In this document: positions 1 to 8,702 of the stretch, piece by piece | Layout: each line of letters opens with the position of its first letter | Numbering within the stretch: position 1 is the first letter of the stretch | IMG/VR virus record: IMGVR_UViG_3300037517_003820 | Coordinates: 1 to 64,000 of that record | Source: a virus | DNA length: 64,000 nucleotides | Reading direction: 5' to 3' (one strand) | Translations under genes and position numbers: made by a program | The notes under the pieces: generated by a model | The model's database searches: none | Seen by the model: the letters and a program-made list of their open reading frames with translations, nothing else | What the model was told of the DNA's origin: nothing

Positions 1-2
1 CT

Positions 3-149
3 TGTAAAATGTATGAGGATCTAAAACTTGATTATGAAATAGGTAATACTAGCTTACTACGGGGTATTCTTAGTCCGTTTGTTGGTAATAATTTTGATCC
101 GAGTTATTTACGATATCCTGGTGATCATGCTAGAGACCTTTATAGTTAA
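3..149 (+). CDS. C-terminal end of a truncated unidentified phage protein
   Basis: An open frame enters from the left edge and ends at TAA 147-149, giving the last 48 residues of a protein that ends in HARDLYS. The stretch is too short to identify a family. It lies 12 bases upstream of the next start, on the same strand as the whole virion gene block, so it is probably another structural gene of that operon (inference). No start codon can be assigned because the beginning is outside the window. Confidence 0.6.
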   Translation, partial: CKMYEDLKLDYEIGNTSLLRGILSPFVGNNFDPSYLRYPGDHARDLYS

Positions 150-161
150 TGGAATAATTCT

Positions 162-1160
162 ATGGTAGCTGTTAATTATAATTTTCCAATAGAAAAAGGA
201 TCTGATTTTCAGATTAATTTTGTATATAATAACAGTTCCGGCGACCCGATAAATCTTAGTAATAAGTGTGTCGAATTTGGCATACTAGGCGACGACGGAT
301 CTATTAGAAAATATTCTAGTCAAGCATTAGCTAATTATGATGTTGATGGATGGAGCATAACAGGAGATAATCTCGGAACTATAGTAATAAAATTTAGTGC
401 GGATCATACAAAATCTTTTAATTTTTTAACAGCGGTTTATGATCTTGATGTTAAAAATGTCGGAACCATTAAACTTAATAATGTTAGATTGTCTCAAGGA
501 AGTATCAATCTAATAGATAGAAATTTAACTATTGATCCTAATTGTGCAATTAGTTTGGATCCTTTGGTTGTACAAACAACCAATTTACCAACAACCACAG
601 GCAGCAATATACCAACACCAACACCAACTGTTACAGAACAAACAGATTTTTGTTTACCATATGATTGTGGTCCACTAGATCTATTTTCTGTAGTTTATAA
701 TGGCAGTGGTTTAACTATTAATGATTTGTCTACAACAAGCGGTTCTGTTAATGTTACGAATACAGGAATCATATCTAATATAGAACTGGCTATTAACAAA
801 CTAAATCACTCCAACGTAACAGACTTGGTTTTGTTGTTGTCTCCACCAAGCGGAGATAAAATACTACTATCTGCTAATCACAAAATACCGAATTATTCCA
901 ATAATTTTAGTTTTATGTTTAGTAACAAAGCTGATAGTAATAAATATTTACATAATATATCTAATGGTCAAACTTGTAGAATTTATGATAAAACATCCAT
1001 TGTTAACTATAATAATGAATCTCTAAATAGTAATTTTGATCATTTATTTAATAGTTCTGTAACCGGTGTATGGAATCTTATTATAAAAGATACTGATCCA
1101 ACTAGTAGTGGAAATATTGATTCTTGGAAACTAGTTATAACATATGATAGTAATATTTAA
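162..1160 (+). CDS. Virion adhesin-like protein with C-terminal P-type (proprotein convertase) domain
   Basis: 332 residues. The first ~120 residues look like the beta-rich domain ([11 protein letters not shown] ... DPINLSN) seen in many phage head/baseplate accessory proteins. A short Pro/Thr linker ([10 protein letters not shown], near residue 150) leads to a C-terminal beta domain of about 150 residues. That domain has the hallmarks of the P/Homo-B domain of subtilisin-like convertases: the pair [18 protein letters not shown] and [12 protein letters not shown] with a final SWKLVITY. P domains normally follow a protease; no protease is present here, so a binding role is more likely (inference). 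The gene precedes neck-type genes, which suggests a head or neck decoration. The start ATG at 162 follows GGAATAA; no signal peptide is visible. Confidence 0.75.
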   Translation: MVAVNYNFPIEKGSDFQINFVYNNSSGDPINLSNKCVEFGILGDDGSIRKYSSQALANYDVDGWSITGDNLGTIVIKFSADHTKSFNFLTAVYDLDVKNVGTIKLNNVRLSQGSINLIDRNLTIDPNCAISLDPLVVQTTNLPTTTGSNIPTPTPTVTEQTDFCLPYDCGPLDLFSVVYNGSGLTINDLSTTSGSVNVTNTGIISNIELAINKLNHSNVTDLVLLLSPPSGDKILLSANHKIPNYSNNFSFMFSNKADSNKYLHNISNGQTCRIYDKTSIVNYNNESLNSNFDHLFNSSVTGVWNLIIKDTDPTSSGNIDSWKLVITYDSNI

Positions 1161-1183
1161 TCCTTTCAAAGAAATATAATACA

Positions 1184-2509
1184 ATGAATATAGACAAATC
1201 TATAAACACTAATCCTATTAATAATGGTCGTACCACTATTAAAATAGCAAATTCTTTTCAAGTATTAGATACTAGCAAAGACACAGATCCAGAATTAGCA
1301 AGTATACAAAATTTATATAGTAATAATTTTAATGATCCTAATTATTATTGGTTATGTTGCAATAGCGGAGTCGTTGTTTCTCAAACACCAACCGTAACAC
1401 CATCAAACACACAAACACCAACTGTAACACCATCCGTTACTCCTACTAACACAGAAACACCGACGGTAACACCTTCAAACACACAAACTCTCACAATAAC
1501 ACCGTCTAGTACAGAAACACCAACAGTAACACCATCTAATACAGAAACACCTACGCCAACACCGTCAATTACTCCTTCTAATACAGAAACGCCTACTCCT
1601 ACTCCAACAAATACTCCAACTCTTACCTCAACACTGACACCCACCCCAACACCATCGGTAACACCGATTGGTCCTTTATTCGTGGCTTCGGCTGGTACCA
1701 CAACCGCTAATGCTAGAAGTAGTGACGGAGCATCATGGACCAGTGGTAGTTTCAGCAATAATAGAAATTGGATAAGTTTATCATATAGTAATAATGGTTA
1801 TTTTGCATTAGCTAGTAATAGTTCAAATTATGATACGTCTAGCAATGGAATTAATTGGTCAGATAATACATATAATATTGTTCATCCAAATAATCAATTT
1901 ACTAAAACCATCTATGGCGATGGTAAATATCTTGTGTTTGCAAACAGTTCAACAGGACTATATAGTTATGATCTAATATCATGGAGTTCTTTTATCTTAC
2001 CAAATGCTAATTGGATAACAGCAGCATATGGTAATAGTACATATGTAGCCATATCTAGCAATTCTTCTGTGATAGCCACATCATCAGATGGAATAACATG
2101 GACTCAAAGAGCACTTCCTGAAACAAAAGATTGGACCGATATTATTTATGCTAATGGTAAATTTATTCTTGTTGGCAATAATACAACAACCATGTTATAT
2201 AGTTCTGATGGTATTAATTGGAGTACCGGAACACTACCAGATTCATTATTATGGAAATGTGTATCATATGGAAATGGAACATATGTCGTTTTGGTAACAA
2301 ACAGCGCATTAACAGCGTATTCTACAGATGGTATAAATTGGACCCAAGGATTAGCTATTAATGCATCTTGGACAGATATTGCTTATGGAAATAATAATTT
2401 TGTTGCTATTAGTAGCGGTGCTATAGTTATAACATCCACAAACGGTACAACATGGACACAAAGATCCATTAGTAATAATAACTGGAATAGTATAGTTTTT
2501 AACTCTTAA
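1184..2509 (+). CDS. Pro/Thr-stalk protein with seven-repeat BNR-like beta-propeller
   Basis: 441 residues in three parts. Residues 1-65 form a short N-terminal anchor. Residues ~66-160 are a low-complexity stalk of TPTVTPSNT-type repeats. Residues ~165-441 contain seven repeats of about 40 residues, each with an S-x-D/N-G-x-x-W-(T/S) turn ([49 protein letters not shown]). Seven such repeats suggest a complete seven-bladed propeller of the BNR/Asp-box type. Asp-box propellers occur in sialidases and in many non-enzymatic binding proteins; no sialidase Arg triad was recognised, so a ligand-binding appendage is inferred. A second protein with the same architecture lies at 38159-40687. Confidence 0.75.
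   Translation: MNIDKSINTNPINNGRTTIKIANSFQVLDTSKDTDPELASIQNLYSNNFNDPNYYWLCCNSGVVVSQTPTVTPSNTQTPTVTPSVTPTNTETPTVTPSNTQTLTITPSSTETPTVTPSNTETPTPTPSITPSNTETPTPTPTNTPTLTSTLTPTPTPSVTPIGPLFVASAGTTTANARSSDGASWTSGSFSNNRNWISLSYSNNGYFALASNSSNYDTSSNGINWSDNTYNIVHPNNQFTKTIYGDGKYLVFANSSTGLYSYDLISWSSFILPNANWITAAYGNSTYVAISSNSSVIATSSDGITWTQRALPETKDWTDIIYANGKFILVGNNTTTMLYSSDGINWSTGTLPDSLLWKCVSYGNGTYVVLVTNSALTAYSTDGINWTQGLAINASWTDIAYGNNNFVAISSGAIVITSTNGTTWTQRSISNNNWNSIVFNS
1381..1665 (+). repeat. Degenerate Pro/Thr-coding stalk repeat
   Basis: A run of short imperfect repeats built from codons for Thr, Pro, Ser, Val and Asn (acaccaacagtaacacc-like units) encodes the stalk of the propeller protein. The reverse strand gives an artefactual open frame rich in Val and Gly here, as expected for a biased repeat. 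The region is a likely site of length variation between relatives (inference). Confidence 0.7.
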
Positions 2510-2523
2510 TAAAAGGCTAAATT

Positions 2524-2751
2524 ATGAATCTAACTTATACAATAAATAATAATTCTTTTGCTGTCAGTATATATGTGTCTGGCAATAATACTCCTGTTAT
2601 ATACCAACCCAATTGGCCCAACGGCACATCATGGAGTACCCATGCAGAGGCGGTTAATTGGGCAGAACTATGTATAGCTTCTATACTTGATCCTTTAGCC
2701 CCTTATGCTCCTTCTGGTCCTGGTTTAGCCGGTGAGCCAAAATCAGTATGA
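2524..2751 (+). CDS. Small hypothetical virion-operon protein (75 aa)
   Basis: 75 residues, family not recognised. It has a short beta-type N-terminus followed by PNWPNGTSWSTHAEAVNWAE, a Trp-rich stretch and helix resembling segments of small phage tail-fibre or connector accessory proteins. The start is preceded by AAAGG, and the stop TGA overlaps the next ATG (ATGA), implying translational coupling. It sits between the propeller protein and the neck-type genes, so a small structural or assembly role is inferred only from position. Confidence 0.6.
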   Translation: MNLTYTINNNSFAVSIYVSGNNTPVIYQPNWPNGTSWSTHAEAVNWAELCIASILDPLAPYAPSGPGLAGEPKSV

Positions 2752-2945
2752 TAATCAATCTTTTGGATGAAACTAGCAGCAATGTTCTTAATATAGTATA
2801 TAAAACATTAAATATTAATAATGTTAATAATATTTCTCACACCATAACCGTTAACGAATCTAATAGTATTAATAATTTTTTGTTAATAAAATCTATTTTA
2901 ACAATAAACGATAGCGCAATTGAGACCCTAGTGATACAATCATGA
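2748..2945 (+). CDS. Small hypothetical protein (65 aa)
   Basis: 65 residues, Asn/Ile-rich, with no recognisable domain. Support is mostly contextual: ATGA overlaps at both ends (start 2748 inside the previous stop, stop 2943-2945 inside the next start) and the same strand and composition as its neighbours. It probably belongs to the neck or appendage group. A spurious ORF in AT-rich DNA would be unlikely to be coupled precisely at both ends. Confidence 0.5.
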   Translation: MIINLLDETSSNVLNIVYKTLNINNVNNISHTITVNESNSINNFLLIKSILTINDSAIETLVIQS

Positions 2946-3475
2946 CAAATCCTTTTAGTGGTATTATTTCTAAAGAACTGAAAAATACTTTTAATAATGC
3001 CATAGATAGTTTACTAGAAAACAATGCTCTATCTCTACCATGCAAAATATTTTTTGATAATCAGATAACAACCACATACTGTAATAATTGTATTTTTGAT
3101 CCTATTTCATTATTATCTAGTAATATTTATAATGGTACTGGACCAGCAAGCTTTCCGGAAGGTGGTGTTTGTCCTGTTTGTGTTGGTCAAGGAACACTTA
3201 AAGGTTCTAGCTCTAGCGAAACTATTTATTTAGCTTTTATCTTTGATAGCAAATATTTCTTAAATATTAATTCTAAAGTTGTAAATATTCCAGATGGATC
3301 AATACAAAGCTTATGTAATATTAATTTATTAAGCAAAATAAAGAATGCTAGTGAAATAGCATTTGATAATAATTTATCTAATATTGGTCATTTTAAGTAC
3401 GAAAGAGCAAGCGATCCAGAGCCTTTGGGATTTGGTGATAATAGATATATTTTAACATTATGGAAAAAGAAATGA
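2942..3475 (+). CDS. Probable neck/head-tail connector protein with zinc-ribbon-like cysteines
   Basis: 177 residues. The central part has two Cys pairs, TTYCNNC (near residue 40) and GVCPVCVGQG (near residue 75), spaced like a treble-clef or DnaJ-type zinc ribbon. Predicted beta and alpha segments follow, ending in ILTLWKKK. Small proteins with such a Cys insertion are common upstream of the tail genes in environmental siphophages. Assignment to the connector/neck group rests on its place two genes before a probable tail terminator and three before the tail tube (inference). It is coupled to both neighbours by ATGA overlaps if the next gene starts at 3472. Confidence 0.55.
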   Translation: MTNPFSGIISKELKNTFNNAIDSLLENNALSLPCKIFFDNQITTTYCNNCIFDPISLLSSNIYNGTGPASFPEGGVCPVCVGQGTLKGSSSSETIYLAFIFDSKYFLNINSKVVNIPDGSIQSLCNINLLSKIKNASEIAFDNNLSNIGHFKYERASDPEPLGFGDNRYILTLWKKK

Positions 3476-4116
3476 AATTTTCCTTGGATCTAATTGATAA
3501 AAATATAGATATTACTAAAGTTATTCTTGAAAATTTAAAAGATCAAATTTCTAAACACATACAAAAAATTTTGCCTAAAATTACTCTGGAAATTAAAAAT
3601 TTGGTTAAAGAAGCTCTTATCGGTGAACCAGAATATGCTTCATTAAAAGCTGGTACATTACGAGCAGAGCTTGGTATAAGCGACCCAGAATCTGTTGATA
3701 AAGTTATAGAAGCAATGGTTAATACTATTCAGATAAAAGAAAACCCTATTAAAACTACTGGTAATGGTTTATCTGGTGGTTTTATTTTTACAATGATTAA
3801 AAGTGATGATATTAATGGAATTATATATACAGATATTGCTAGTGTAGTAGATAGAAAAGGAGACTATTCTTTACCGTGGCTAGAATGGTTATTATTAAAA
3901 GGAAACGAGTCTTTAGTACAAAATTATAGTGTAAACTATAGTAGTAGTTCTAGATCTCGTAGTGGATTAGCGATCATGATTAAGTCCGATTCTAGTTGGA
4001 GAGTACCATCAAATTTTAGTGGCACACCAGAAAATAACTGGACAACAAGAGCAATCAGCAAAATAGAAAAAGCTATAGGTCAAATTATTCAATCTAATTT
4101 AGAAAATAGTTTATGA
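3472..4116 (+). CDS. Putative neck/tail-completion protein
   Basis: About 214 residues. The frame also has an ATG at 3460, but ATG 3472 forms the ATGA overlap with the preceding stop (3473-3475) that several gene pairs here use, with GGAAAAAG upstream, so 3472 is preferred. The N-terminal half is helical and Lys-rich. The middle contains GEPEYASLKAGTLRAELG, and the C-terminal half is beta-rich with a Ser/Arg run (SSSSRSRSG) before a final helix. The layout resembles HK97-gp10-type tail-completion proteins, which are basic and sit just before the tail tube, but no family could be confirmed by eye. Confidence 0.5.
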   Translation: MKFSLDLIDKNIDITKVILENLKDQISKHIQKILPKITLEIKNLVKEALIGEPEYASLKAGTLRAELGISDPESVDKVIEAMVNTIQIKENPIKTTGNGLSGGFIFTMIKSDDINGIIYTDIASVVDRKGDYSLPWLEWLLLKGNESLVQNYSVNYSSSSRSRSGLAIMIKSDSSWRVPSNFSGTPENNWTTRAISKIEKAIGQIIQSNLENSL

Positions 4117-5039
4117 CAACTTTTCATAATGTATCATCCATTACCAATAAACATCGTATATCATTATTAGAAGATAATGTAAAAAGTTTTTTAGATTGGT
4201 CGTTTTTACATATTGGAGGATTTGTTAATGTTAATATTCCAACAAGTGGAATCTCAGGTGGATCTTTTCATATTCTAAAAAACGCTGAGGATCCATCGTT
4301 AAAAGATAAAGTATGGCAATCGCCGCGCAAAGACTGGATATACGAAAGCGGTATTGTTTATGAAAGTGGTAGTCCTATAGCATTTTCTGGTATTTATCTA
4401 AATAATACTTTTTTGCCCGCCCCAACAGGCAGCGGAAATTACGGATACAATGTTAATTATCCTCTTGGTCAAATAGTTTTTAATAATCCTGTATCACCTA
4501 AAAGTTCTATTTTGGCCAATTATTCGTATAGATATGTTCAAGTATATAAAAGTAGTGATAATATTTGGTGGAAAGAAGTACAAAAAGAAACCTATAATCC
4601 ATCTAATTTTAATAAACAAGACTTTAGCATAACCAGTGTTCATAGAGTTCAACTTCCAGCCATAATAGTAGAATTAATACCAAGAACTGTTCAGATTCCT
4701 AGACAATTAGGTACATATGATAATATAATTATACAAGATGTATTTTTACACGTTTATAGTGAAAATGCTAATCAGCGCAATACCTTAATAGATATTTTAA
4801 TTCACCAAAAAGACAAAACATTAAGTTTATATGATATTTCTGAAGTAGTTAAAAATAATCGCTATGCTCTAAATAGATTTGGTAATATCAATCCTAGCGG
4901 ATATAATTATTCATTTATCTCACAGAATTTTTCTAACTATTGGTGTACTATAAAGGATAGTACCATTGGAGAATTAAATAGTTTGAGCAGCTCATTATAC
5001 AATGGCATAGTTAGATGGTCAATAGAAATTTTTCCCTAG
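4113..5039 (+). CDS. Putative tail terminator or tail-completion structural protein
   Basis: 308 residues, mostly beta-rich (LPAPTGSGNYGYNVNYPLGQ and similar segments). It contains a conserved-looking strand pair around RVQLPAIIVELIPRTVQIPR and a helix with NQRNTLIDILIHQKD. The fold is not recognised. The start overlaps the previous stop (ATGA), and the stop TAG at 5037-5039 closes the coupled group that began at 2748. It lies directly before the tail tube gene, where tail terminator or neck genes usually lie, and this is the only basis for the assignment. A 64-base AT-rich gap follows. Confidence 0.45.
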   Translation: MTTFHNVSSITNKHRISLLEDNVKSFLDWSFLHIGGFVNVNIPTSGISGGSFHILKNAEDPSLKDKVWQSPRKDWIYESGIVYESGSPIAFSGIYLNNTFLPAPTGSGNYGYNVNYPLGQIVFNNPVSPKSSILANYSYRYVQVYKSSDNIWWKEVQKETYNPSNFNKQDFSITSVHRVQLPAIIVELIPRTVQIPRQLGTYDNIIIQDVFLHVYSENANQRNTLIDILIHQKDKTLSLYDISEVVKNNRYALNRFGNINPSGYNYSFISQNFSNYWCTIKDSTIGELNSLSSSLYNGIVRWSIEIFP

Positions 5040-5103
5040 TTTAATTAAAAAAAGGTGTATTACTTAATACCAATACAATATCCCATATAATGGAGATTCT
5101 TCA

Positions 5104-6213
5104 ATGGCACAAAATAGAATTTTTTATGCAACTCAAGCCGTGGCCCTAAAACCTCAAAATGACACGGGGTCTCTTGTTTATAGTAACTGGTATTTTCCAA
5201 GAGGCGTACAAAGTGCCGGAATCACAACAAATTTCGGTTTGGAACAAGTTTTTCAACTAGGCCAAATCGAACTATATGAAAACGTTGAAGATGTTCCAGA
5301 AGTAGAAGTAACTATGAATAAGGTTATTGATGGAACACCACCTTTGTATCTTCTTTGTATGGGTGGTAATGGCGGAATAGACTCTGCTGTCAACAAAGAG
5401 CTTGTTGCCTTAGCCAATAACAGAGTTAATTTTAGATTGAGTATATTTGATGATACTCAAGCGTCTGCCACAGGAACTCCATCAGCTTATGTGGATTGCT
5501 CTGGTATGTATCTTAGTAGTGTTAGTTTTACCATTCCGGTAGACGGTAATGCTACAGAAGATGTTACTCTTGTTGGTAATAACAAATATTGGAATAGTGG
5601 TACTAGTGTTCTCGGCGGAGCTGTTGATGCATTTGCCCAAACATCTTTTGCAACCGGCAGTATGACAGCACCAGCTATTGGTCGTCGTTACAAGTTTAAC
5701 AGCGAAGCAAGCGTTGTTCCAACAGGTGCTGGTGGAGGTATTCCAATTCCAGCAGGCAGAACAATGCCATACCTACAAAATGTTACTATTAGTATGGATC
5801 TTGGTCGCGAAGCTATTAACGAACTTGGTGCTATGGCTCCATACTATCGTTATGTAACATTTCCAGTAGAAGTAACTAGTGAATTTGAAATTGTTGCTTC
5901 TAGTGGCGATTTTGTAGAAGGCAAAGATTTTGCTGGCCAAGTTGGATGCGATGTTGTTTACAAAAATCTCCAAGATAAATCTGTTAAAATTGTTATGTGC
6001 GGTAGTGGTATTAATGATGCTTTAATCATTGATATTGGTAATAAAAATAAACTTACTAGTGTTAACTATACTGGTGGAGAAGCTGGTGGAGATAATGCTA
6101 CCGTAACCTATAGTTATCAGACTTTTAACAAGTTTGTTGTTGATGCTAGTGGTTCGTTTAAAGCTGCTAGTTGGGTAGATGCTGTTGATGATGCTAACAT
6201 TCTCGGTGACTGA
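5104..6213 (+). CDS. Major tail tube protein (probable)
   Basis: 369 residues. The N-terminus reads MAQNRIFYATQAVALKP, followed by GITTNFGLEQVFQLGQIEL and YENVEDVPEVEVTMNKVIDG, the strand-loop pattern typical of tail tube proteins of long-tailed phages. A C-terminal segment with small residues (GEAGGDNATVTYSYQTFNKF) completes the fold. It has a strong ribosome-binding site (TGGAGA, 5091-5096) and stands alone after a 64-base gap, fitting a protein needed in many copies. Position between neck-type genes and chaperone/tape-measure genes agrees. Its GC-ending codons appear more frequent than in the neighbours, compatible with high expression (visual impression only). Confidence 0.75.
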   Translation: MAQNRIFYATQAVALKPQNDTGSLVYSNWYFPRGVQSAGITTNFGLEQVFQLGQIELYENVEDVPEVEVTMNKVIDGTPPLYLLCMGGNGGIDSAVNKELVALANNRVNFRLSIFDDTQASATGTPSAYVDCSGMYLSSVSFTIPVDGNATEDVTLVGNNKYWNSGTSVLGGAVDAFAQTSFATGSMTAPAIGRRYKFNSEASVVPTGAGGGIPIPAGRTMPYLQNVTISMDLGREAINELGAMAPYYRYVTFPVEVTSEFEIVASSGDFVEGKDFAGQVGCDVVYKNLQDKSVKIVMCGSGINDALIIDIGNKNKLTSVNYTGGEAGGDNATVTYSYQTFNKFVVDASGSFKAASWVDAVDDANILGD

Positions 6214-6242
6214 TACGATTCGATAGTTACGGAAATGGATGT

Positions 6243-6392
6243 ATGGACGAATTGTTTAATATTATAGGTAAGTTGTATGTTGATATGTATAATACCCAAA
6301 AGGTATTAGAAATTATGCGACAGCAACTTCAGGACAAGGAAAATCAGATTCAAAATTTAAAGAATATTAGTTCAGAAAGTTCGGATGAATGA
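6243..6392 (+). CDS. Small coiled-coil protein of 49 aa, tail chaperone region
   Basis: A 49-residue ORF starts MDELFNIIGKLYVDMYNTQK and ends in SSESSDE, with stop TGA 6390-6392 overlapping the next start at 6385 by eight bases. The middle is a predicted helix rich in Gln, Glu, Lys and Leu (EIMRQQLQDKENQIQNLK), consistent with a short coiled coil. GGAAA precedes the start. It fills the otherwise empty gap between tail tube and chaperone-like genes. Function is unknown; a small assembly factor or tail chaperone partner is inferred from location. Confidence 0.55.
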   Translation: MDELFNIIGKLYVDMYNTQKVLEIMRQQLQDKENQIQNLKNISSESSDE

Positions 6393-7410
6393 GGATCTTG
6401 AATTATTACTATATAGAATTTTTAATGGATATTTAATATTTTACATCAATAATGATAAATACATATTACGATCAGCAACTATAGATTTAAAATATGAAGC
6501 TCAAATATTATACAATAATATTATTAACGATGAAAAATACAATGATTGGTTAAGAGAGGACAATTTAGACAACCTACTGATATATTTAAATTTATGGACA
6601 AAAGATACATCTATGATAATTAAGGATATTGAAAAAAAAATAGACAATGCTAAAGTAGACTACTATAGCGCATTTAAATTAACAGATAAAAGAAAAAATA
6701 TCAAAAAAAATCTAGATAGTTATAAAAAACAGTTAAATTCTATTTTAAGCAAAAAAGAAGAGCTGTATTCTAATACATTAGAAGGATATGCTAATAGTAT
6801 AAAAAACGAATTTATTATTACTCAAACGCTATATAAAAATAATAATTTAGTATTTGATAATAAGAATAATAATAATAACTATCTGTTATTTAATACTATT
6901 GTTAATGAACTAAATAAATACTCTATATCTTTAGAGGATTTTAAAAAATTAGCAAGAAGTAATATTTGGAGATCGTATTGGAATACTAAAAAAAATAACT
7001 TATTCGAAAATCAACTATCAGATGATCAAAGAACACTAATTGGTATTAGTCAAATGTATGACAGAGTTTATGAACATCCAGAATGTCCAAGTGATGAAGT
7101 TATTGAAGATAACGACGCTTTAGATGGATGGATGATAACTCAAAGACGTAAAATAGAAAAAGAAAAAAAGCAACATCAGATAGATACTTTGAATCCTAAG
7201 CTTAAAAATGCCCAGGAAGTTTTCTTATTCGCAAATAACCAACAAGAAGCAGAAGAAATTATTGGTTTAAATAATATGGAAGGATTAAATAAAATGAGAA
7301 GTAAAATATCTCATGTTAATAAGTTTGGAATAACAGAAGAAAGCAAATTACCAGATGTACAGATGGATCTAAGAAATCAACTTAATCAACAAAATAAAAA
7401 TAGGAAATAA
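6385..7410 (+). CDS. Putative tail assembly chaperone, Lys/Asn-rich helical protein
   Basis: 341 residues, strongly helical and rich in Lys and Asn. It opens with a membrane- or core-type segment LYRIFNGYLIFYINNDKYIL, followed by a long coiled-coil-like region (~60-150). The more conserved-looking half contains DFKKLARSNIWRSYW, LSDDQRTLIGISQMYDRVYE, HPECPSDEVIEDNDALDGWM and TQRRKIEKEKKQ. This acidic/Trp core resembles proteins placed between tail tube and tape measure in environmental siphophages, where tail chaperones are expected. It overlaps the 49-residue gene upstream and is followed two bases later by the next ORF. No programmed frameshift site was found. Confidence 0.5.
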   Translation: MNEDLELLLYRIFNGYLIFYINNDKYILRSATIDLKYEAQILYNNIINDEKYNDWLREDNLDNLLIYLNLWTKDTSMIIKDIEKKIDNAKVDYYSAFKLTDKRKNIKKNLDSYKKQLNSILSKKEELYSNTLEGYANSIKNEFIITQTLYKNNNLVFDNKNNNNNYLLFNTIVNELNKYSISLEDFKKLARSNIWRSYWNTKKNNLFENQLSDDQRTLIGISQMYDRVYEHPECPSDEVIEDNDALDGWMITQRRKIEKEKKQHQIDTLNPKLKNAQEVFLFANNQQEAEEIIGLNNMEGLNKMRSKISHVNKFGITEESKLPDVQMDLRNQLNQQNKNRK

Positions 7411-7412
7411 AT

Positions 7413-7700
7413 ATGACTCATGATGAACAACAATTACTAGATAATATATATAAAAGATTTCAAACCACTATGATTGGAGCATTAGCAAGATTCGAAGATA
7501 ATTTCGGTCATGTTTGGGAAAATGAACCAGACAATAGTCCGGTATGGGACGCTTGGGAATTTACCAGAAATAGCATACTAAATAATGGCAATAAACAAGC
7601 ACGAGCAGCACTAGATGATTTAAAAAAATTTTTATCACAAAATAAAACAAATAGTAAGTATACCTATAAATTTAATCTTAAACAGGAGAAGGATGTATGA
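7413..7700 (+). CDS. Small helical protein of tail chaperone cluster (95 aa)
   Basis: 95 residues, helical, with a central aromatic/acidic patch (FGHVWENEPDNSPVWDAWEF) and a Lys-rich C-terminus. The family is not recognised. It starts two bases after the preceding stop and ends in an ATGA overlap with the next start (7697), so it is translated as part of a coupled chaperone-like cluster upstream of the tape measure. Confidence 0.5.
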   Translation: MTHDEQQLLDNIYKRFQTTMIGALARFEDNFGHVWENEPDNSPVWDAWEFTRNSILNNGNKQARAALDDLKKFLSQNKTNSKYTYKFNLKQEKDV

Positions 7701-8605
7701 AGACAAAAACATTTAAATTAGAAGTAGACGGTGTTGAAAAAGAATATTTGGTTCGAAGCCCAACATTAGATAACCAGAGAGAAGCTCAAAAAATTTATAA
7801 TCAGGCTTTTACAGATGCTATTAAAAGTAAAAGTGTTGTAAGAGCTAAACTCGATGATCTATTAGAAGATCAGGGACTATGGAATGACGAAAAACAAGCT
7901 AAATTTACAGAGCTTCAACGAGAGCTTCTAGAGGGCGAAAAACGCTTGGCTAAAGGCGGTTTTAGTTTAAATGAAGCTAAAGACCTAGCTATTAAAATGA
8001 AGAGTATTCGTGATGAAATACGAGATCTTATTAGTGTTCGTACCAGCTTGGATAATCATAGCGCAGAAGGTCAAGCTGATAATAGTAGATTTAATTATTT
8101 AGTAAGTGTTTGTTTGGTGTATAATGATACTAAACAACCAGTATATAAAAATATGGAAGAGTATCTAAATAGCTCAACCGAGAAGGTTGCTATAATGGGT
8201 GCTCAAAATTTGGCTAACATGTTATATGGCTTAGATAATGACTATGAAACTAATTTACCAGAAAATAAATTTTTAAAGAAATTTAAATTTATTGATGAGA
8301 AATTACGCTTGGTAGACAAAAAGGGTAGGCTAATAGATAGAGAAGGCAGACTAATAGATGAGAGTGGTAGATTTATTGATGAAGAGGGTAACTTTGTTGA
8401 TAAGTTCGGTAACAAAGTAGACAAAGATGGAGAGTATCTTGTTGATAGTCAACCATTCCTTGATGAAAATGGAAATCCAATTATTTTAGATGAGGAACAA
8501 CCCAAAGATGATAAAGTTGAACCATCTGTTGAAGCAGTTTCCCAAGCGGTTGATACCCAACCCCAAGTTTCTGCACCAACAGAACAAACAGTTTCAACAA
8601 ATTAA
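7697..8605 (+). CDS. Putative tail assembly chaperone with tandem 7-residue repeats
   Basis: 302 residues. The first ~190 are a helical domain starting KTKTFKLEVDGVEKEYLVRS, whose N-terminal strands resemble phage tail-assembly chaperones that read the tape measure. Residues ~203-255 hold about seven tandem heptads of the form (L/F)-(V/I)-D-x-x-G-(R/N), for example RLVDKKGRLIDREGRLIDE. The tail is acidic and Gln/Pro-rich (KDDKVEPSVEAVSQAVDTQP). It has an excellent ribosome-binding site (AGGAGAAGG) and an ATGA overlap with the previous gene. The last gene before the terminator at 8636-8676 and the tape measure, it fits the usual chaperone slot. Confidence 0.55.
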   Translation: MKTKTFKLEVDGVEKEYLVRSPTLDNQREAQKIYNQAFTDAIKSKSVVRAKLDDLLEDQGLWNDEKQAKFTELQRELLEGEKRLAKGGFSLNEAKDLAIKMKSIRDEIRDLISVRTSLDNHSAEGQADNSRFNYLVSVCLVYNDTKQPVYKNMEEYLNSSTEKVAIMGAQNLANMLYGLDNDYETNLPENKFLKKFKFIDEKLRLVDKKGRLIDREGRLIDESGRFIDEEGNFVDKFGNKVDKDGEYLVDSQPFLDENGNPIILDEEQPKDDKVEPSVEAVSQAVDTQPQVSAPTEQTVSTN

Positions 8606-8635
8606 TAAATTAGTGTATATTATACTGGGTTATAT

Positions 8636-8676
8636 TATTCCCCGGCTAGAAGAAATTCTAATCGGGGAATATTTTT
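8636..8676 (+). terminator. Intrinsic terminator between chaperone cluster and tape measure
   Basis: Left arm 8636-8649 (TATTCCCCGGCTAG) pairs with right arm 8658-8671 (CTAATCGGGGAATA) with one mismatch and one G-T wobble, around an eight-base loop, and is followed by five T (8672-8676). The GC-rich core (CCCCG/CGGGG) stands out in this AT-rich DNA. It ends 26 bases before the tape-measure ATG, so it probably limits read-through from the strongly expressed tube and chaperone genes. Confidence 0.75.
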
Positions 8677-8702
8677 ATCTTTACCTAGGAATTTGATCTA
8701 TT

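Noticed and set aside
1381-1758. Reverse-strand open frame rich in Val-Gly over the first stalk repeat
   Set aside because: It is the antisense of Pro/Thr codons and has no start context or neighbours; the + strand gene accounts for the bias.
5086-5091. TATAAT as a promoter of the tail tube gene
   Set aside because: No -35 element, and the start of transcription would fall after the ribosome-binding site.
8490-8696. Frame shifted against the chaperone gene that could be a programmed-frameshift extension
   Set aside because: No slippery site was seen, the product is low-complexity and it would read through the terminator hairpin.
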